A stretch of DNA of 64,000 bases from Rhodospirillales bacterium 24-66-33 (lineage in GTDB: Bacteria > Pseudomonadota > Alphaproteobacteria > Reyranellales > Reyranellaceae), in contig NCHQ01000002.1 of NCBI GenBank assembly GCA_002281855.1, positions 372,001-436,000 of the forward strand, in the 5' to 3' direction. Every line of letters begins with the position of its first letter. Within the stretch, counting starts at the first letter, position 1. The notes beneath the pieces were generated by a model that worked only from the letters and a program-made list of their open reading frames with translations, had not been told where the DNA came from and did not search any database. The position numbers and the translations under genes were made by a program. Shown piece after piece: positions 1 to 8,359 of the stretch.

Positions 1-83
1 ACTCCAAAACGCCCAGAAACATAGCAATATTCGCGGTTGGTAGCCGGTTTGGCCGTCTCGGGCAACCGAACCGTCGTTGCGGC

Positions 84-2588
84 TCAGGCGCGGCGGGCCG
101 CCACTTCCTCGATCGCCGCCCGCACCTCCGGCTTGCGCGAGAGAAGCTGGTCGAAGTCCTTCTTGTAGAGGACCAGCAGGTGGCAGTAGCCGCTGGCAAC
201 GACGTCGGCATTGCGCGGCTGGGAGCTCAGGAGCCCCATCTCGCCGAAGAAGTCGCCTTCCTTCAGCGTGATCTGTAGTCCCCGCACATGGACGGTGACC
301 TCGCCCGCGGCGACGAAATACATCGCATCAGAGGGGCCGCCGACGCGGATGATCTTCTCGCCGGGGAAGGCAACGAGGGCGCGCAGCCGCTTGCCGACCT
401 GAACGATGGTCTCCCGGTCCAGCGCCGCGAACAGCGACACGCGGCCGATCATGGCCTGCAGTTCGAGGCCGAGGTCAAGAGAGGGGCGCTGGCTCACGGC
501 ACTGCGCCGCTCGGCGAGCTTGTCCCTGAGGTCGTTGTAAACCTCACGGCTGATGATGCCCTCATGCAGCCGGCGGACATACTCCTCGGCCTCGAAGCGA
601 ATCGCTGCACGTTCGAGCTGGCGCTGCTGCACCGATTCCGAGTAACCCGGATATTGCAGCGAGAGCGCCTTCAGCGCGCCCTCCACGCCGACCTGGCGGC
701 TGGCGATCAACTCCGCGAGGCGTTTTTCGGCATCGTGCTCCAGCAGGTCGGCGATGGAGTTAGCGTTGAACACCGCGAGTTCACCCAGCACGCTGAGCGA
801 CACCATCAGGACTTCGAATCGATCTGCCAGCCGATCGGTGAGCATGCGCTCGAAGCCGAAGCGCCGATGCAGCCACAGCGCGACCCGAAAGCCGTAGTTG
901 GGCTTGGAAATCTCCTCCAGCCACTCCTGGTAGCCCTCCACTCCCTTGTCGCGGACCGTATCGATCAGGCGATCGGCGTTCGCCGCCAGGATCGCCACCA
1001 TGCGGCGCGACAGGATCTGCTGCTGGAACAACTCGAGATAAAGTTCCTTCTCCCGGGTGCAGAGCGTCACCAGGCCGATCTTGACCCTCTCATCCAGGTC
1101 GAGCGCCAGGTCCGGCGGCACGGGCTCGACCGCAGGATCGCCCGCCGAAGCGGGATCGACGGCAAAGCCGTCGGTGCGCTCGTTGTGCTGGCGGATGATG
1201 TCCTTGAGATGCCGGTCGACGTTGATGCGCGAGAGCGCGAGGACGCGGTCGCGCAGTGCCAACTCGAGCCGGCTGAGCTTGTCCAGACCGAACAGATGCA
1301 TCACGAGACCAAGAGTCGTTGCATTCACGAACAGGGTGAACAGCACGAACAGAACGGCCGAGATGGCCATGAAGTCCCGGGTCTCCTCGGGCAACTGCTG
1401 GTGGCCGGCCGCGACCATGGCGAGCACGATCGTCACCGCACCGCGCAGGCCTCCCCAGACCAGGATCGTCTTGTAGCGGCGGTTCACGGGCTGGACGAGC
1501 TTGAACGTCTCCAGAATCGGCAACATGCCGAACACCACCAGCGCCCGGGCCGCGAAGGCGCCGACGGCGACGGCCGCAACGCCCCAGATGTAGAGCCAGT
1601 TGATCTTGAGCAGCACGTCGGCCGCGATCATCGAAGCCAGCACGAAGATGAGGCAGTTGGCCCAGAATTCGAGCTGAGCCCAGACCTGGCGCAACGCCGT
1701 CCATTGCCGGGGATGCAGGTGCGTCGGGCCGTAGGCAGCCACGGTGAGCGCGGCCATCACCACCGAGACGACGCCGGAAACGTGGATGTAACGATCCGCC
1801 ACGATGAACGAGAGATAGGTGAGGCTCAAGGTCACGGAGGCGATGGCGGCATCGGAATCGCCCAGGCGCGGAAGGATCATCATGGCCACCCTGGCCATGG
1901 CGAAACCCAGCATCAGGCCGCCGACGAATTCGTGCAGGAAGACGCCGACCGCCGACGTGGCATCGGCCGGCATGGCGGAATCGCCCGAGGCGCGCGCCAC
2001 GAGGATGCCCATGAACAGGCCGAAGGCCGCAATGGCCACCGCGTCGTTCAGGAGAGATTCGCCCTCGGCCAGGATCGACAGCCTTTTGGGGGCGCCGACG
2101 TCACGGAAGATGCCGATGACGGCCGCCGGATCGGTCGTCGAGACGATGGCGCCGAGCAGCAGACACACCACAAGGTCGACGCCGGTCGCAAAATGAACCA
2201 CCCCCGCAACAAAGGCGATGCAGACGAGCACTGCAATCACCGCCAGCAGGAGCACGGCGTGGATCTCGTCCATCAGGCGCCGGACGTCGATCGTTAGGCC
2301 GGCCGTGAACAATAGCGGCGGCAGGAAGAGCGGCAGGAACACTTCCGTGCCGACCTCCAGCTTGTCGAGGCCTACGAAGGCGTCGGTGAGGACTCCAAGG
2401 TTAATGCCGCGGCTTATGATCCACGATCCGAGAAAGCCCATGCCCATGCCGGCGATTGCCAGCAGCACGGTGTGTGGCAGTCGAAATCGTTCGGCGAGCG
2501 GCACCAGCAGACTGACGACGGTGAGGACGATCGAAATCGCAAGAATGGCGTAGAGAGTATCTGTCACCTTGTCTGGACACCTTTCCAT
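84..2588 (-). CDS. CPA1 Na+/H+ antiporter with C-terminal cyclic-nucleotide-binding domain
   Basis: Inner-membrane cation/proton exchanger of about 834 residues. The N-terminal half is a chain of hydrophobic helices carrying the CPA1/NhaP signatures TTDPAAVIGIF, GESLLNDAVAI and GGLRGAVTIVLAM. A soluble, charged middle region follows. The last ~130 residues form a cNMP-binding (CAP_ED) fold with EGDFFGEMGLLSSQPRNADV, the phosphate-binding cassette region. The layout resembles plant SOS1 and bacterial NhaP-cNMP fusions, so transport may be gated by a nucleotide or by the domain itself (inference). I chose the ATG at 2588, which has AAGG five bases upstream; a GTG at 2567 and a start at 2609 are possible. 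It is divergent from the hydrolase gene at 2635. The exchanged ion is not shown by sequence. Confidence 0.88.
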   Translation of the reverse strand: MERCPDKVTDTLYAILAISIVLTVVSLLVPLAERFRLPHTVLLAIAGMGMGFLGSWIISRGINLGVLTDAFVGLDKLEVGTEVFLPLFLPPLLFTAGLTIDVRRLMDEIHAVLLLAVIAVLVCIAFVAGVVHFATGVDLVVCLLLGAIVSTTDPAAVIGIFRDVGAPKRLSILAEGESLLNDAVAIAAFGLFMGILVARASGDSAMPADATSAVGVFLHEFVGGLMLGFAMARVAMMILPRLGDSDAAIASVTLSLTYLSFIVADRYIHVSGVVSVVMAALTVAAYGPTHLHPRQWTALRQVWAQLEFWANCLIFVLASMIAADVLLKINWLYIWGVAAVAVGAFAARALVVFGMLPILETFKLVQPVNRRYKTILVWGGLRGAVTIVLAMVAAGHQQLPEETRDFMAISAVLFVLFTLFVNATTLGLVMHLFGLDKLSRLELALRDRVLALSRINVDRHLKDIIRQHNERTDGFAVDPASAGDPAVEPVPPDLALDLDERVKIGLVTLCTREKELYLELFQQQILSRRMVAILAANADRLIDTVRDKGVEGYQEWLEEISKPNYGFRVALWLHRRFGFERMLTDRLADRFEVLMVSLSVLGELAVFNANSIADLLEHDAEKRLAELIASRQVGVEGALKALSLQYPGYSESVQQRQLERAAIRFEAEEYVRRLHEGIISREVYNDLRDKLAERRSAVSQRPSLDLGLELQAMIGRVSLFAALDRETIVQVGKRLRALVAFPGEKIIRVGGPSDAMYFVAAGEVTVHVRGLQITLKEGDFFGEMGLLSSQPRNADVVASGYCHLLVLYKKDFDQLLSRKPEVRAAIEEVAARRA

Positions 2589-2634
2589 CGGGGCCTTGTC
2601 GACCCGCACCGCTTCACGCTTTATAACCTCGGTA

Positions 2635-3402
2635 ATGGCCCGCTTGGCAGTCCTGATTCACGGCATGTGGGGAACATCCGCCGTGTGGCATCATTGGCGG
2701 CCGTTCCTGGAGGAGCGTGGCTGGCATACGATTGCACACTCGCTGCGGCACCATGACGTGCCCCCGGACTCGCCACCCGACACTCTTGGCGAAACCAGCC
2801 TGCTCGACTATGCCGCCGATCTGGAAAGGATGATCCTCTCCCTGCCGGAGAAACCCGTGGTCATCGGCCACTCGATGGGCGGATTGCTCGCGCTGCTCTT
2901 GTGCGCCAGGGGCCTCGCACGGGCCGGTGTGCTGCTCACCCCTGCTCCGCCGTCGAGCGTTGTCGCTATCAGACCCTCCAATCTGATGGCCTTTGCCAGG
3001 ATCCAGACGCACTGGCGCTGGTGGCGAAAGCCACACCGGGCGACTCTCGACGAGGCGCTTTCCTATACCTTCAATACGGCAGACCGAACCATGGGCATGA
3101 AAGAGCATTCCGCCTTCGTTCACGAGTCGGGACGAGCGTTGCTGGAGATCGCCCTGCCCTGGCTCGACCGTGCGAAGGCGGCGACCGTCGATCCGCGATG
3201 CGTGACCGCCCCTCTCCTCTTCGTTGCCGCCGAAAAAGACAGGCTCGTGCCGCCCGGCGTGGTGCGCCGCACGGCGAAGCAATTCGACCATGTCGCCGAC
3301 TATGTCGAGTTCGACGGTCAGGGCCACTGGGTTTTGGGGCAACCGGGCTGGGAGCGCGTTGCCGACCACGCGGAAGCCTGGCTCGCGGGCAAGGTGATCT
3401 GA
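2635..3402 (+). CDS. alpha/beta hydrolase
   Basis: A 255-residue alpha/beta hydrolase-fold enzyme, probably a cytoplasmic esterase or lipase-like hydrolase; substrate unknown. The oxyanion region is LIHGMWG near residue 8, the nucleophile elbow is GHSMGG with Ser80, the likely acid is the Asp in AAEKDRLVPP, and the catalytic His is in GQGHW near the C-terminus. The reading frame is open back to 2569, but the ATG at 2635 starts directly with the first beta strand and fits the family. There is no clear Shine-Dalgarno sequence. It ends one base before ruvX, so the two are probably cotranscribed. Confidence 0.85.
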   Translation: MARLAVLIHGMWGTSAVWHHWRPFLEERGWHTIAHSLRHHDVPPDSPPDTLGETSLLDYAADLERMILSLPEKPVVIGHSMGGLLALLLCARGLARAGVLLTPAPPSSVVAIRPSNLMAFARIQTHWRWWRKPHRATLDEALSYTFNTADRTMGMKEHSAFVHESGRALLEIALPWLDRAKAATVDPRCVTAPLLFVAAEKDRLVPPGVVRRTAKQFDHVADYVEFDGQGHWVLGQPGWERVADHAEAWLAGKVI

Positions 3403-3403
3403 A

Positions 3404-3880
3404 ATGCCGGTAGTGGATTTCGCCGACCTCAAGACGCTGCTCATACGCGACGGCCGGTTGATGGCCCTCGATCTCGGCAGCAAGACAATCGGCATCGCGA
3501 CGTCGGATGTGATGCGAATGCTCGCGACCCCTCTCACGACTCTGAAGCGCACGAAGCTCGCGGCGGATCTCGCCACCCTCGGCGAACTCGCGCGCAAACA
3601 CGAGGTCAAGGCGCTGGTGGTGGGCCTGCCACTCAACATGGACGGCACCGAAGGTCCGCGCTGCCAGTCGGTGCGTCAGTTCGTGACGAACATCCAGAAT
3701 CACGGCGCACCATCGCTTGCCGCCTTGCCGATCGTCTTCCAGGACGAGAGGCTCAGCACCGCCGCGGTGACACGCGGCATGATCGACGACTACGACATGA
3801 CACGTTCCAAGCGCGCCGAACGTATCGACGCGGCAGCAGCGGCCTGGATTCTCGAAAGTCTGATCGCGCGATTGCGCTGA
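3404..3880 (+). CDS. ruvX: Holliday junction resolvase-like RuvX/YqgF
   Basis: A 158-residue YqgF/RuvX family RNase H-fold nuclease, implicated in resolving Holliday junctions and in 16S rRNA 5'-end maturation. Visible family blocks are MALDLGSKTIGIATSD with the first acidic residue, VVGLPLNMDGTEG, and FQDERLST with the second acidic pair, followed by the C-terminal helix containing an Asp (RIDAAAAAWIL). The length is normal for the family. The first ~18 residues before GRLMALDLG are an N-terminal extension often seen in alphaproteobacterial members. The gene starts one base after the hydrolase stop. Confidence 0.93.
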   Translation: MPVVDFADLKTLLIRDGRLMALDLGSKTIGIATSDVMRMLATPLTTLKRTKLAADLATLGELARKHEVKALVVGLPLNMDGTEGPRCQSVRQFVTNIQNHGAPSLAALPIVFQDERLSTAAVTRGMIDDYDMTRSKRAERIDAAAAAWILESLIARLR

Positions 3881-3912
3881 CATTGATCAAACAAAGCGCG
3901 ATCTCTCCGGCG

Positions 3913-3968
3913 TTGCAGCAAAAAAGTTTGCATGATCAACGCACGCTTTGCATCTCAATCATATTGCA
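3913..3968 (+). repeat. four direct TTGCA repeats upstream of the H-NS-like gene
   Basis: The 150-base gap before the H-NS-like gene is visibly AT-rich for this genome. It contains TTGCA at 3913, 3928, 3948 and 3964, two of them extended to TTTGCAT exactly 20 bases apart (3927 and 3947). A TTGATCAA palindrome lies at 3883-3890. A possible promoter is TTGCAC (3964-3969), 17 bases, TACTTC (3987-3992). The repeats could be an autoregulatory binding array; no function is proven. Confidence 0.45.
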
Positions 3969-4030
3969 CTATTCGCTCTTCGCGCGTACTTCATCCATGA
4001 CTTACGCAAAATGAAAGAGGGCTGGTAAGC

Positions 4031-4345
4031 ATGAAGATAAAGTCGATGGCCTTTGATGACTTGGTCGTGATGCGGTCGCAGATCGACGCCGAGATCGAGA
4101 CGCGCATCTCAAAGCAGCGCATGAAGTTGATCGAAGCCATTTCCGAACTTCGCGGAACAGTCCCTAGCAAGAGTGGCGTTGAACGCCGTGGCAATTCGCA
4201 TCCGCTCAAGGGAAGAGAGCTGCCGCCGCTCTATCGTAATCCGAAGAATGCCGCCGAGACCTGGGCCGGCCGCGGCAATCGCCCGAGATGGCTTACGGCC
4301 GCCATCAAGAGCGGAAAGAAGCTGGAAGCCTTTCTGATCAAGTAG
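4031..4345 (+). CDS. H-NS family nucleoid-associated DNA-binding protein
   Basis: A 104-residue H-NS-like protein. Residues ~1-45 form a charged helical oligomerisation segment. A basic linker follows. The C-terminal ~35 residues contain the family DNA-binding block YRNP...ETWAGRGNRPRWL followed by a conserved C-terminal GKKLEAFLI. This matches the short H-NS/HvrA/Bph3-type proteins of alpha- and betaproteobacteria, which bind curved AT-rich DNA through the minor groove and silence transferred genes. The start has AGAGGG ten bases upstream. Its upstream region carries repeated TTGCA elements. It stands alone, convergent with the di-heme operon. Confidence 0.9.
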   Translation: MKIKSMAFDDLVVMRSQIDAEIETRISKQRMKLIEAISELRGTVPSKSGVERRGNSHPLKGRELPPLYRNPKNAAETWAGRGNRPRWLTAAIKSGKKLEAFLIK

Positions 4346-4382
4346 AGCGAAGCCTATACTCCACGCTCGGCATCAACCGCCC

Positions 4383-5555
4383 TTAAGGGCAGAGCGGCGC
4401 TGGTGCTGGCCGCGGTGGCGTCTCGGCGTCGAGCGAGCGGAGAAAAGCCACGAGATCCGCGCTCTGCTGCGGCGTCAAGCCGAGTGGCCGCACCAGCGGG
4501 GTGCCGTCACTGTGGAGTCGATCGGGACTGACCTCCGAATAGTGCCTCACGACGTCTTCGATCCTCGCGAGGCTGCCATTGTGCATGTAGGGGCCGCTTC
4601 GGCCTGCCTGGCGCAGGCCGGGCACACGGAACTCTCCGAAATTGGAATGCTGCCGCTGGACATGCCGTACCCGGCGCGTGTTGCTTGCGGTTACATCGTC
4701 ATTGTACTTGCCCAGCAGGTTGAACGGACTGGCTGACAGACGCTGCAACCCGCCCAGACGTCCTGGATCGACTACTCCGGGCCTCACGAAGAACGGGATG
4801 CCGATGTCACCGAACTCGCCGCTCGTGAAACGCGGTCCGAGATGGCACAGGTTGCAATTGGCGTCGCCGATGAACAGTTTGAGGCCGCGTTGCGCCGCCA
4901 GCGGATAGCGTGACGCACGGTCTCGATCGCCGTCCACCAGGGCATCGCGGAATTCATCGAACGGTGTCCGCGGGCTCACCAGTGTCGCCTGAAAAGCCGC
5001 CAACGCCTTGGCGGTGTCGACCAGCAAGCGCTCGTCATCGGTGCCCGGCTTGCTGCCAAACGCCTTTTCATATCCGCAAGCGAACGCGGCATCGTTTCGC
5101 AGCAATTCGCCGGCGCGAGTCGGGCCGCCATTCATCTCTCGGGGATCCAGCAGCGGACGGATACTCTGGGCCCACAGCGAGTCGCCCGCCCCGTCCCAGC
5201 CGAACCAGTGAAGATAGCCGATGTTCCACAGCGACGGCGTGCGGCGATCGAGTTCGACTGCGCCGCGCGCTTTGGCCAGACCGTCGCTCCATTCGCGACC
5301 CGCCTGATGGCATGTGGCGCAGCTCATGCGTCCATCTCCCGACAGGCGCGGCTCGTTGAACAGATGCTCGCCCAACACAACGCCGGCCGCTATGCCGGAC
5401 ACTCGGTTCGACGGATCCTGCACAGGTGGCGGGGGCCAGGGGCCGTGCTGCCCGACGGCGCTGATTTCCTCGGGCGACCAGTCGAGCAGCTGCTGCGCGC
5501 GGACGCCGACGGTCCCTGCCGCCAGCAACGCAACCAGGAGCACGAGGCGGATCAC
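4383..5555 (-). CDS. di-heme c-type cytochrome, cytochrome c peroxidase/MauG family
   Basis: A 390-residue periplasmic protein with a cleavable signal peptide (about residues 1-20, ending VRA). Two heme c sites are visible: C79-A-T-C-H83 and C234-N-L-C-H238. The block PYMHNGSL near the C-terminus is the family signature around the high-potential heme ligand. CCP/MauG proteins either reduce peroxide or oxidise a partner protein. The start codon is GTG and overlaps the stop of the preceding YtkA-like gene by four bases (GTGA), so the two are translationally coupled. The pairing with a small secreted protein hints at a dedicated partner, but a plain peroxidase role is equally possible from sequence alone. 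Confidence 0.88.
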   Translation of the reverse strand: MIRLVLLVALLAAGTVGVRAQQLLDWSPEEISAVGQHGPWPPPPVQDPSNRVSGIAAGVVLGEHLFNEPRLSGDGRMSCATCHQAGREWSDGLAKARGAVELDRRTPSLWNIGYLHWFGWDGAGDSLWAQSIRPLLDPREMNGGPTRAGELLRNDAAFACGYEKAFGSKPGTDDERLLVDTAKALAAFQATLVSPRTPFDEFRDALVDGDRDRASRYPLAAQRGLKLFIGDANCNLCHLGPRFTSGEFGDIGIPFFVRPGVVDPGRLGGLQRLSASPFNLLGKYNDDVTASNTRRVRHVQRQHSNFGEFRVPGLRQAGRSGPYMHNGSLARIEDVVRHYSEVSPDRLHSDGTPLVRPLGLTPQQSADLVAFLRSLDAETPPRPAPAPLCP

Positions 5556-5956
5556 TTGAGGATGATGTCGTGCGTCAGGCGCTCGCTCTCGTCGCCCGCC
5601 CGCACGTCGAAGTTGATCTCCCAGCGGCCGGGCATGTGGAACAAGAGCCCCTCGGCCCTGAAGCGGCCGTCACCCTTCGCCACGATGGTGGCCCGGTAGT
5701 TCATCCCATGTCGATGCGCGGGCATGTTGGCATCGACGGCCAGCAACTCGGCAGCACCGCCGCGCCTGGTGCAGACATTGATGAGCAGGGCGAATGGCTC
5801 ACCCACTTCGATGTGCAGCGGATCGGCCCGGAACGCCATCAGGTAGTCATCGGAAAAGACAACCCATCCGGTCCCCCGTCCCAGGTCGAGCGGGCAGTCG
5901 CCGGCCCAGGCCGGCGTCGCCAGGAGAACTCCCAGCAACGCCGCGGCGAGCCTCAC
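5552..5956 (-). CDS. small secreted YtkA/FixH-like protein
   Basis: A 134-residue exported protein. The signal peptide is about residues 1-18 (ATPAWA cleavage). The mature part looks like one Ig-like beta-sandwich of the YtkA/FixH type, with MPAHRHGMNY and FHMPGRWEINF, a His/Met-rich set that could bind a metal such as copper (inference). Two Cys (in GDCPLD and INVCTR) may form a disulfide. The start is GTG at 5956, overlapping the amidohydrolase stop by four bases (GTGA); the stop overlaps the di-heme gene start in the same way. The longer open frame upstream is only a shadow of the amidohydrolase gene. Confidence 0.75.
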   Translation of the reverse strand: MRLAAALLGVLLATPAWAGDCPLDLGRGTGWVVFSDDYLMAFRADPLHIEVGEPFALLINVCTRRGGAAELLAVDANMPAHRHGMNYRATIVAKGDGRFRAEGLLFHMPGRWEINFDVRAGDESERLTHDIILK

Positions 5957-6768
5957 GGCGCGCCTCCAAACAGCCGGTCGCCGTTTTCGTAGGCGATCTT
6001 GCGCGCGACCTCCGGCGGCAGGTCCGACAGCCACTGCCGCGACCAGCGGGCATTCTCGATCACATAGTGCCAGCGCTCCGGCGTGAAGGTGTCGCTGCCC
6101 AGCACGAAGCGGTCGGGAAATTCGATGAAGAGTTCGCGCCAGCCCGGCGCCACCTTGCCGTTCGAGACATGCGCCGTGAGGAAGGCGAGATCGCACCATA
6201 AGGTCGGATACCGGCGCAGCATCTCTTTGACCTTTTCCGGGCGCTCGAAGCCCGAATGCGCCCACAGGACTTTGGCGTTCTGGTCCTGCTGAAAATGGCG
6301 AGTCACGGCGTCGGCATCGGAATGCGAATGCAGGAAGAGCCCGTACTGCTTCGCCAACTCCACGACACGGCGCACGTTGGGCAGATCGGCATCGGCGCCA
6401 TAGATGTGGAACTCGCCGATCGCCCTGTACTTGCGCTTGGACAGCAGGTCCTCGAGATACGGGATCAGCGTCGGATCCTTCGCCCATGTCGAGATCTCGC
6501 CCCGCGAACGATAGGGCCGCAACTCGGGCACGATCATGCCCGGCGCCACGTCCTGCAGCATTTTGGTGCCCTCGTTGTTCGAGCTCGACACCATGGCGCG
6601 CTTGATGCCCGCCTTCTTCAGGATCTCGATCACTTCCGCCGGCGGGACGACCGCCCAGGCATCGTGACTGTAGTGCATGTGTGCGTCGAAGATCGGCAGC
6701 TCGTCGGCCGCCCGCGCGATGGACATGCCGGCGGAGTACAGCAGAAGGACCAGGGCAAGGAGGCGCAT
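5953..6768 (-). CDS. secreted amidohydrolase (amidohydrolase_2 family)
   Basis: A 271-residue TIM-barrel metal-dependent hydrolase with a signal peptide (residues ~1-21, SIARA/AD). The first metal site HxH is in IFDAHMHYSH; further candidates are His in GEFHIYG, FLHSHSDAD and WAHSGFE, and the late Asp in VLGSDTF. These fit the amidohydrolase_2/TatD-like superfamily, but the substrate cannot be read. I chose the ATG at 6768, preceded by GAGGGAACGACG, because it gives a clean signal peptide; the open frame extends further upstream inside the oxygenase gene. It lies 10 bases after the oxygenase gene and is coupled to the YtkA-like gene. Confidence 0.8.
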   Translation of the reverse strand: MRLLALVLLLYSAGMSIARAADELPIFDAHMHYSHDAWAVVPPAEVIEILKKAGIKRAMVSSSNNEGTKMLQDVAPGMIVPELRPYRSRGEISTWAKDPTLIPYLEDLLSKRKYRAIGEFHIYGADADLPNVRRVVELAKQYGLFLHSHSDADAVTRHFQQDQNAKVLWAHSGFERPEKVKEMLRRYPTLWCDLAFLTAHVSNGKVAPGWRELFIEFPDRFVLGSDTFTPERWHYVIENARWSRQWLSDLPPEVARKIAYENGDRLFGGAP

Positions 6769-6778
6769 CGTCGTTCCC

Positions 6779-7411
6779 TCAGCCGCCCGACTTTGGCGGG
6801 CAGGCATAGTTGAAGCTGATCGAGATGCGTTCGCCGGAGAAGTGCGCCGGCGGCACCTCGTGCCGCAGCCAGCTTTCGAACAGCACCAGATCGCCGTCGT
6901 GCGCCGCCAGGCTGACGAAGGCGCGATAGGCCTCGGGTGCATCGGCGCGGCGCGGCGGCGCCGCCATCTGATAGCCGAGCCGGGGGTCCTCGAACTTGAT
7001 CGCCCCCGCCCCCTTCGGAACCGAAACGTAATAGGTGCCGCTGACGAAGGAGGTCGGATGGAGATGCATGGAATGGACCGTGCCGGCCGGCATGAGATTG
7101 GCCCAGCAATCGGTCATCGCGAGCGTCCGGCCGGAGAGATCGTAGTGGAGGTCGCGCGCGAAGCTCTTCACGTGCGGATCGATGCGGCGACGCAGCCGGT
7201 CGAACAGCGAGGAGACAAGGTGCAGACGATCGAGTGACCCATAGGAGGTATAGCCCCCGAGATAGTTCTTGGCCGACCAGCGCTGTCCCGCTGCATCCGA
7301 AGCCGCCAGCGACTGGCATTCATCGCCGAGATCCTGGTTGAAGCGCCGCCAGCGCCGGTCGACGAGCGACTCGCGGTAGACAAGGGTCGGGAAAAGGGCA
7401 CGGCTCGTCAT
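6779..7411 (-). CDS. putative Fe(II)/2-oxoglutarate oxygenase (TIGR02466-like)
   Basis: A 210-residue protein resembling the TIGR02466/2OG-FeII_Oxy_5 family. The diagnostic block HSMHLHPTSFVSGTYYVSVP contains the likely iron ligands, and the C-terminal RHEVPPAHFSGERISISFN supplies the second His and the Arg that would bind 2-oxoglutarate. Substrates of this family are mostly unknown. The ATG at 7411 follows a 45-base divergent promoter region shared with the PhyH gene. A much longer open frame runs upstream antisense to the PhyH gene and is not coding. This is the first gene of the four-gene leftward operon. Confidence 0.75.
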   Translation of the reverse strand: MTSRALFPTLVYRESLVDRRWRRFNQDLGDECQSLAASDAAGQRWSAKNYLGGYTSYGSLDRLHLVSSLFDRLRRRIDPHVKSFARDLHYDLSGRTLAMTDCWANLMPAGTVHSMHLHPTSFVSGTYYVSVPKGAGAIKFEDPRLGYQMAAPPRRADAPEAYRAFVSLAAHDGDLVLFESWLRHEVPPAHFSGERISISFNYACPPKSGG

Positions 7412-7444
7412 GGCGCGATTATCGATGATGCGGGCTTCACGTGC

Positions 7445-7450
7445 TATGAT
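7445..7450 (+). promoter_or_regulatory. -10-like TATGAT seven bases before the PhyH start codon
   Basis: TATGAT (five of six consensus bases) lies at 7445-7450 in the 45-base divergent gap, with a poor -35 (TCGATG, 7422-7427). The predicted transcript would begin at or next to the ATG at 7457, and no Shine-Dalgarno sequence is visible, so a leaderless message is possible. Confidence 0.4.
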
Positions 7451-7456
7451 TTCCGC

Positions 7457-8347
7457 ATGCTGACCGATCATCAAATCGAGACCTACCGCCGCGACGGCTA
7501 TCTCGTGATCCCGCGCCTGATCGAAGGGGCACAGCTCGCCGAACTGAGGCGGCTCACCGATCGCCTGGTGGTGGAGGCGCGCGGCGTTTCGGCCAACGAC
7601 GATCTCTATGATCTGGAGCCCAGCCATAGCGCCACGATGCCCCGGGTGCGCCGGCTGAAGCCAGCGATGTTCAAGCGCCATGCCTTCTTCCGCGACCTCG
7701 CCCGTGACCTGAAGATAACGTCCATCCTTGCACAGCTCATCGGCCCCGCCCTCCGCCTGCACGGCGGCAAACTCAACATGAAGTCGGCGGGCTATGGTTC
7801 GCCGGTCGAATGGCACCAGGACTGGGCCTTCTATCCGCACAGCAACGACGATGTGCTGGCGACCGGCATCTATCTCGACGATTGCGACGAGGCCAACGGC
7901 CCGCTCATGGTGGTGCCGGGCACTCATCACGGCCCGGTCCACGATCACCATGCCAGTGGCCGTTTCTGCGGCGCGTTCGATCCTCATACGGCCGGCGTCG
8001 ATGTCGCGAAGGCCGTACCGCTCATGGGCCCGGCCGGTTCGATGACTATCCATCATGCGCGGCTGGTGCATGGCTCGGCCCTCAACCGGTCCAACCGCCA
8101 GCGCCGGCTCCTGCTGCACGAATATGCCGCCGCCGATGCCTGGCCGCTGATGGGCGTCGCCGACTTCGACGAGTTCAACGGCCGCATGGTGCTGGGCGAG
8201 CCGACAATCGAGCCGCGCGTGCGGCCGGCGCCGGTTCGGATGCCGCTGCCGGCTGCCGATCACCAGGGCTCGATCTACGAGAACCAGCGTGGCTCGAGCG
8301 CCCGCTTCTTCGCCACCTACGAGGAACAGTCCACCCTTGCCGGCTAG
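7457..8347 (+). CDS. phytanoyl-CoA dioxygenase (PhyH) family protein
   Basis: A 296-residue PhyH-type Fe(II)/2-oxoglutarate dioxygenase. The iron triad is visible as the H and D of WHQDWAFYP and the later His in HHARLVHGSALNRSNRQRR, with the Arg of the same stretch suited to bind 2-oxoglutarate. NGPLMVVPGTHHGP is the usual strand between them. The family hydroxylates diverse small molecules; the substrate is unknown. It is divergent from another, unrelated-sequence 2OG oxygenase gene, so the two may be co-regulated. It has no obvious ribosome-binding site. Confidence 0.87.
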   Translation: MLTDHQIETYRRDGYLVIPRLIEGAQLAELRRLTDRLVVEARGVSANDDLYDLEPSHSATMPRVRRLKPAMFKRHAFFRDLARDLKITSILAQLIGPALRLHGGKLNMKSAGYGSPVEWHQDWAFYPHSNDDVLATGIYLDDCDEANGPLMVVPGTHHGPVHDHHASGRFCGAFDPHTAGVDVAKAVPLMGPAGSMTIHHARLVHGSALNRSNRQRRLLLHEYAAADAWPLMGVADFDEFNGRMVLGEPTIEPRVRPAPVRMPLPAADHQGSIYENQRGSSARFFATYEEQSTLAG

Positions 8348-8359
8348 GGCCGCCCGCTC

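Noticed and set aside
1..83. Terminator after the antiporter gene
   Set aside because: A few complementary bases (CGGTT/AACCG) are present but there is no continuous stem or T run. I see nothing else in these 83 bases.
288..2297. Long open frame (669 codons) on the plus strand
   Set aside because: It is antisense to the antiporter gene, has no family resemblance and is a by-product of high GC codon use.
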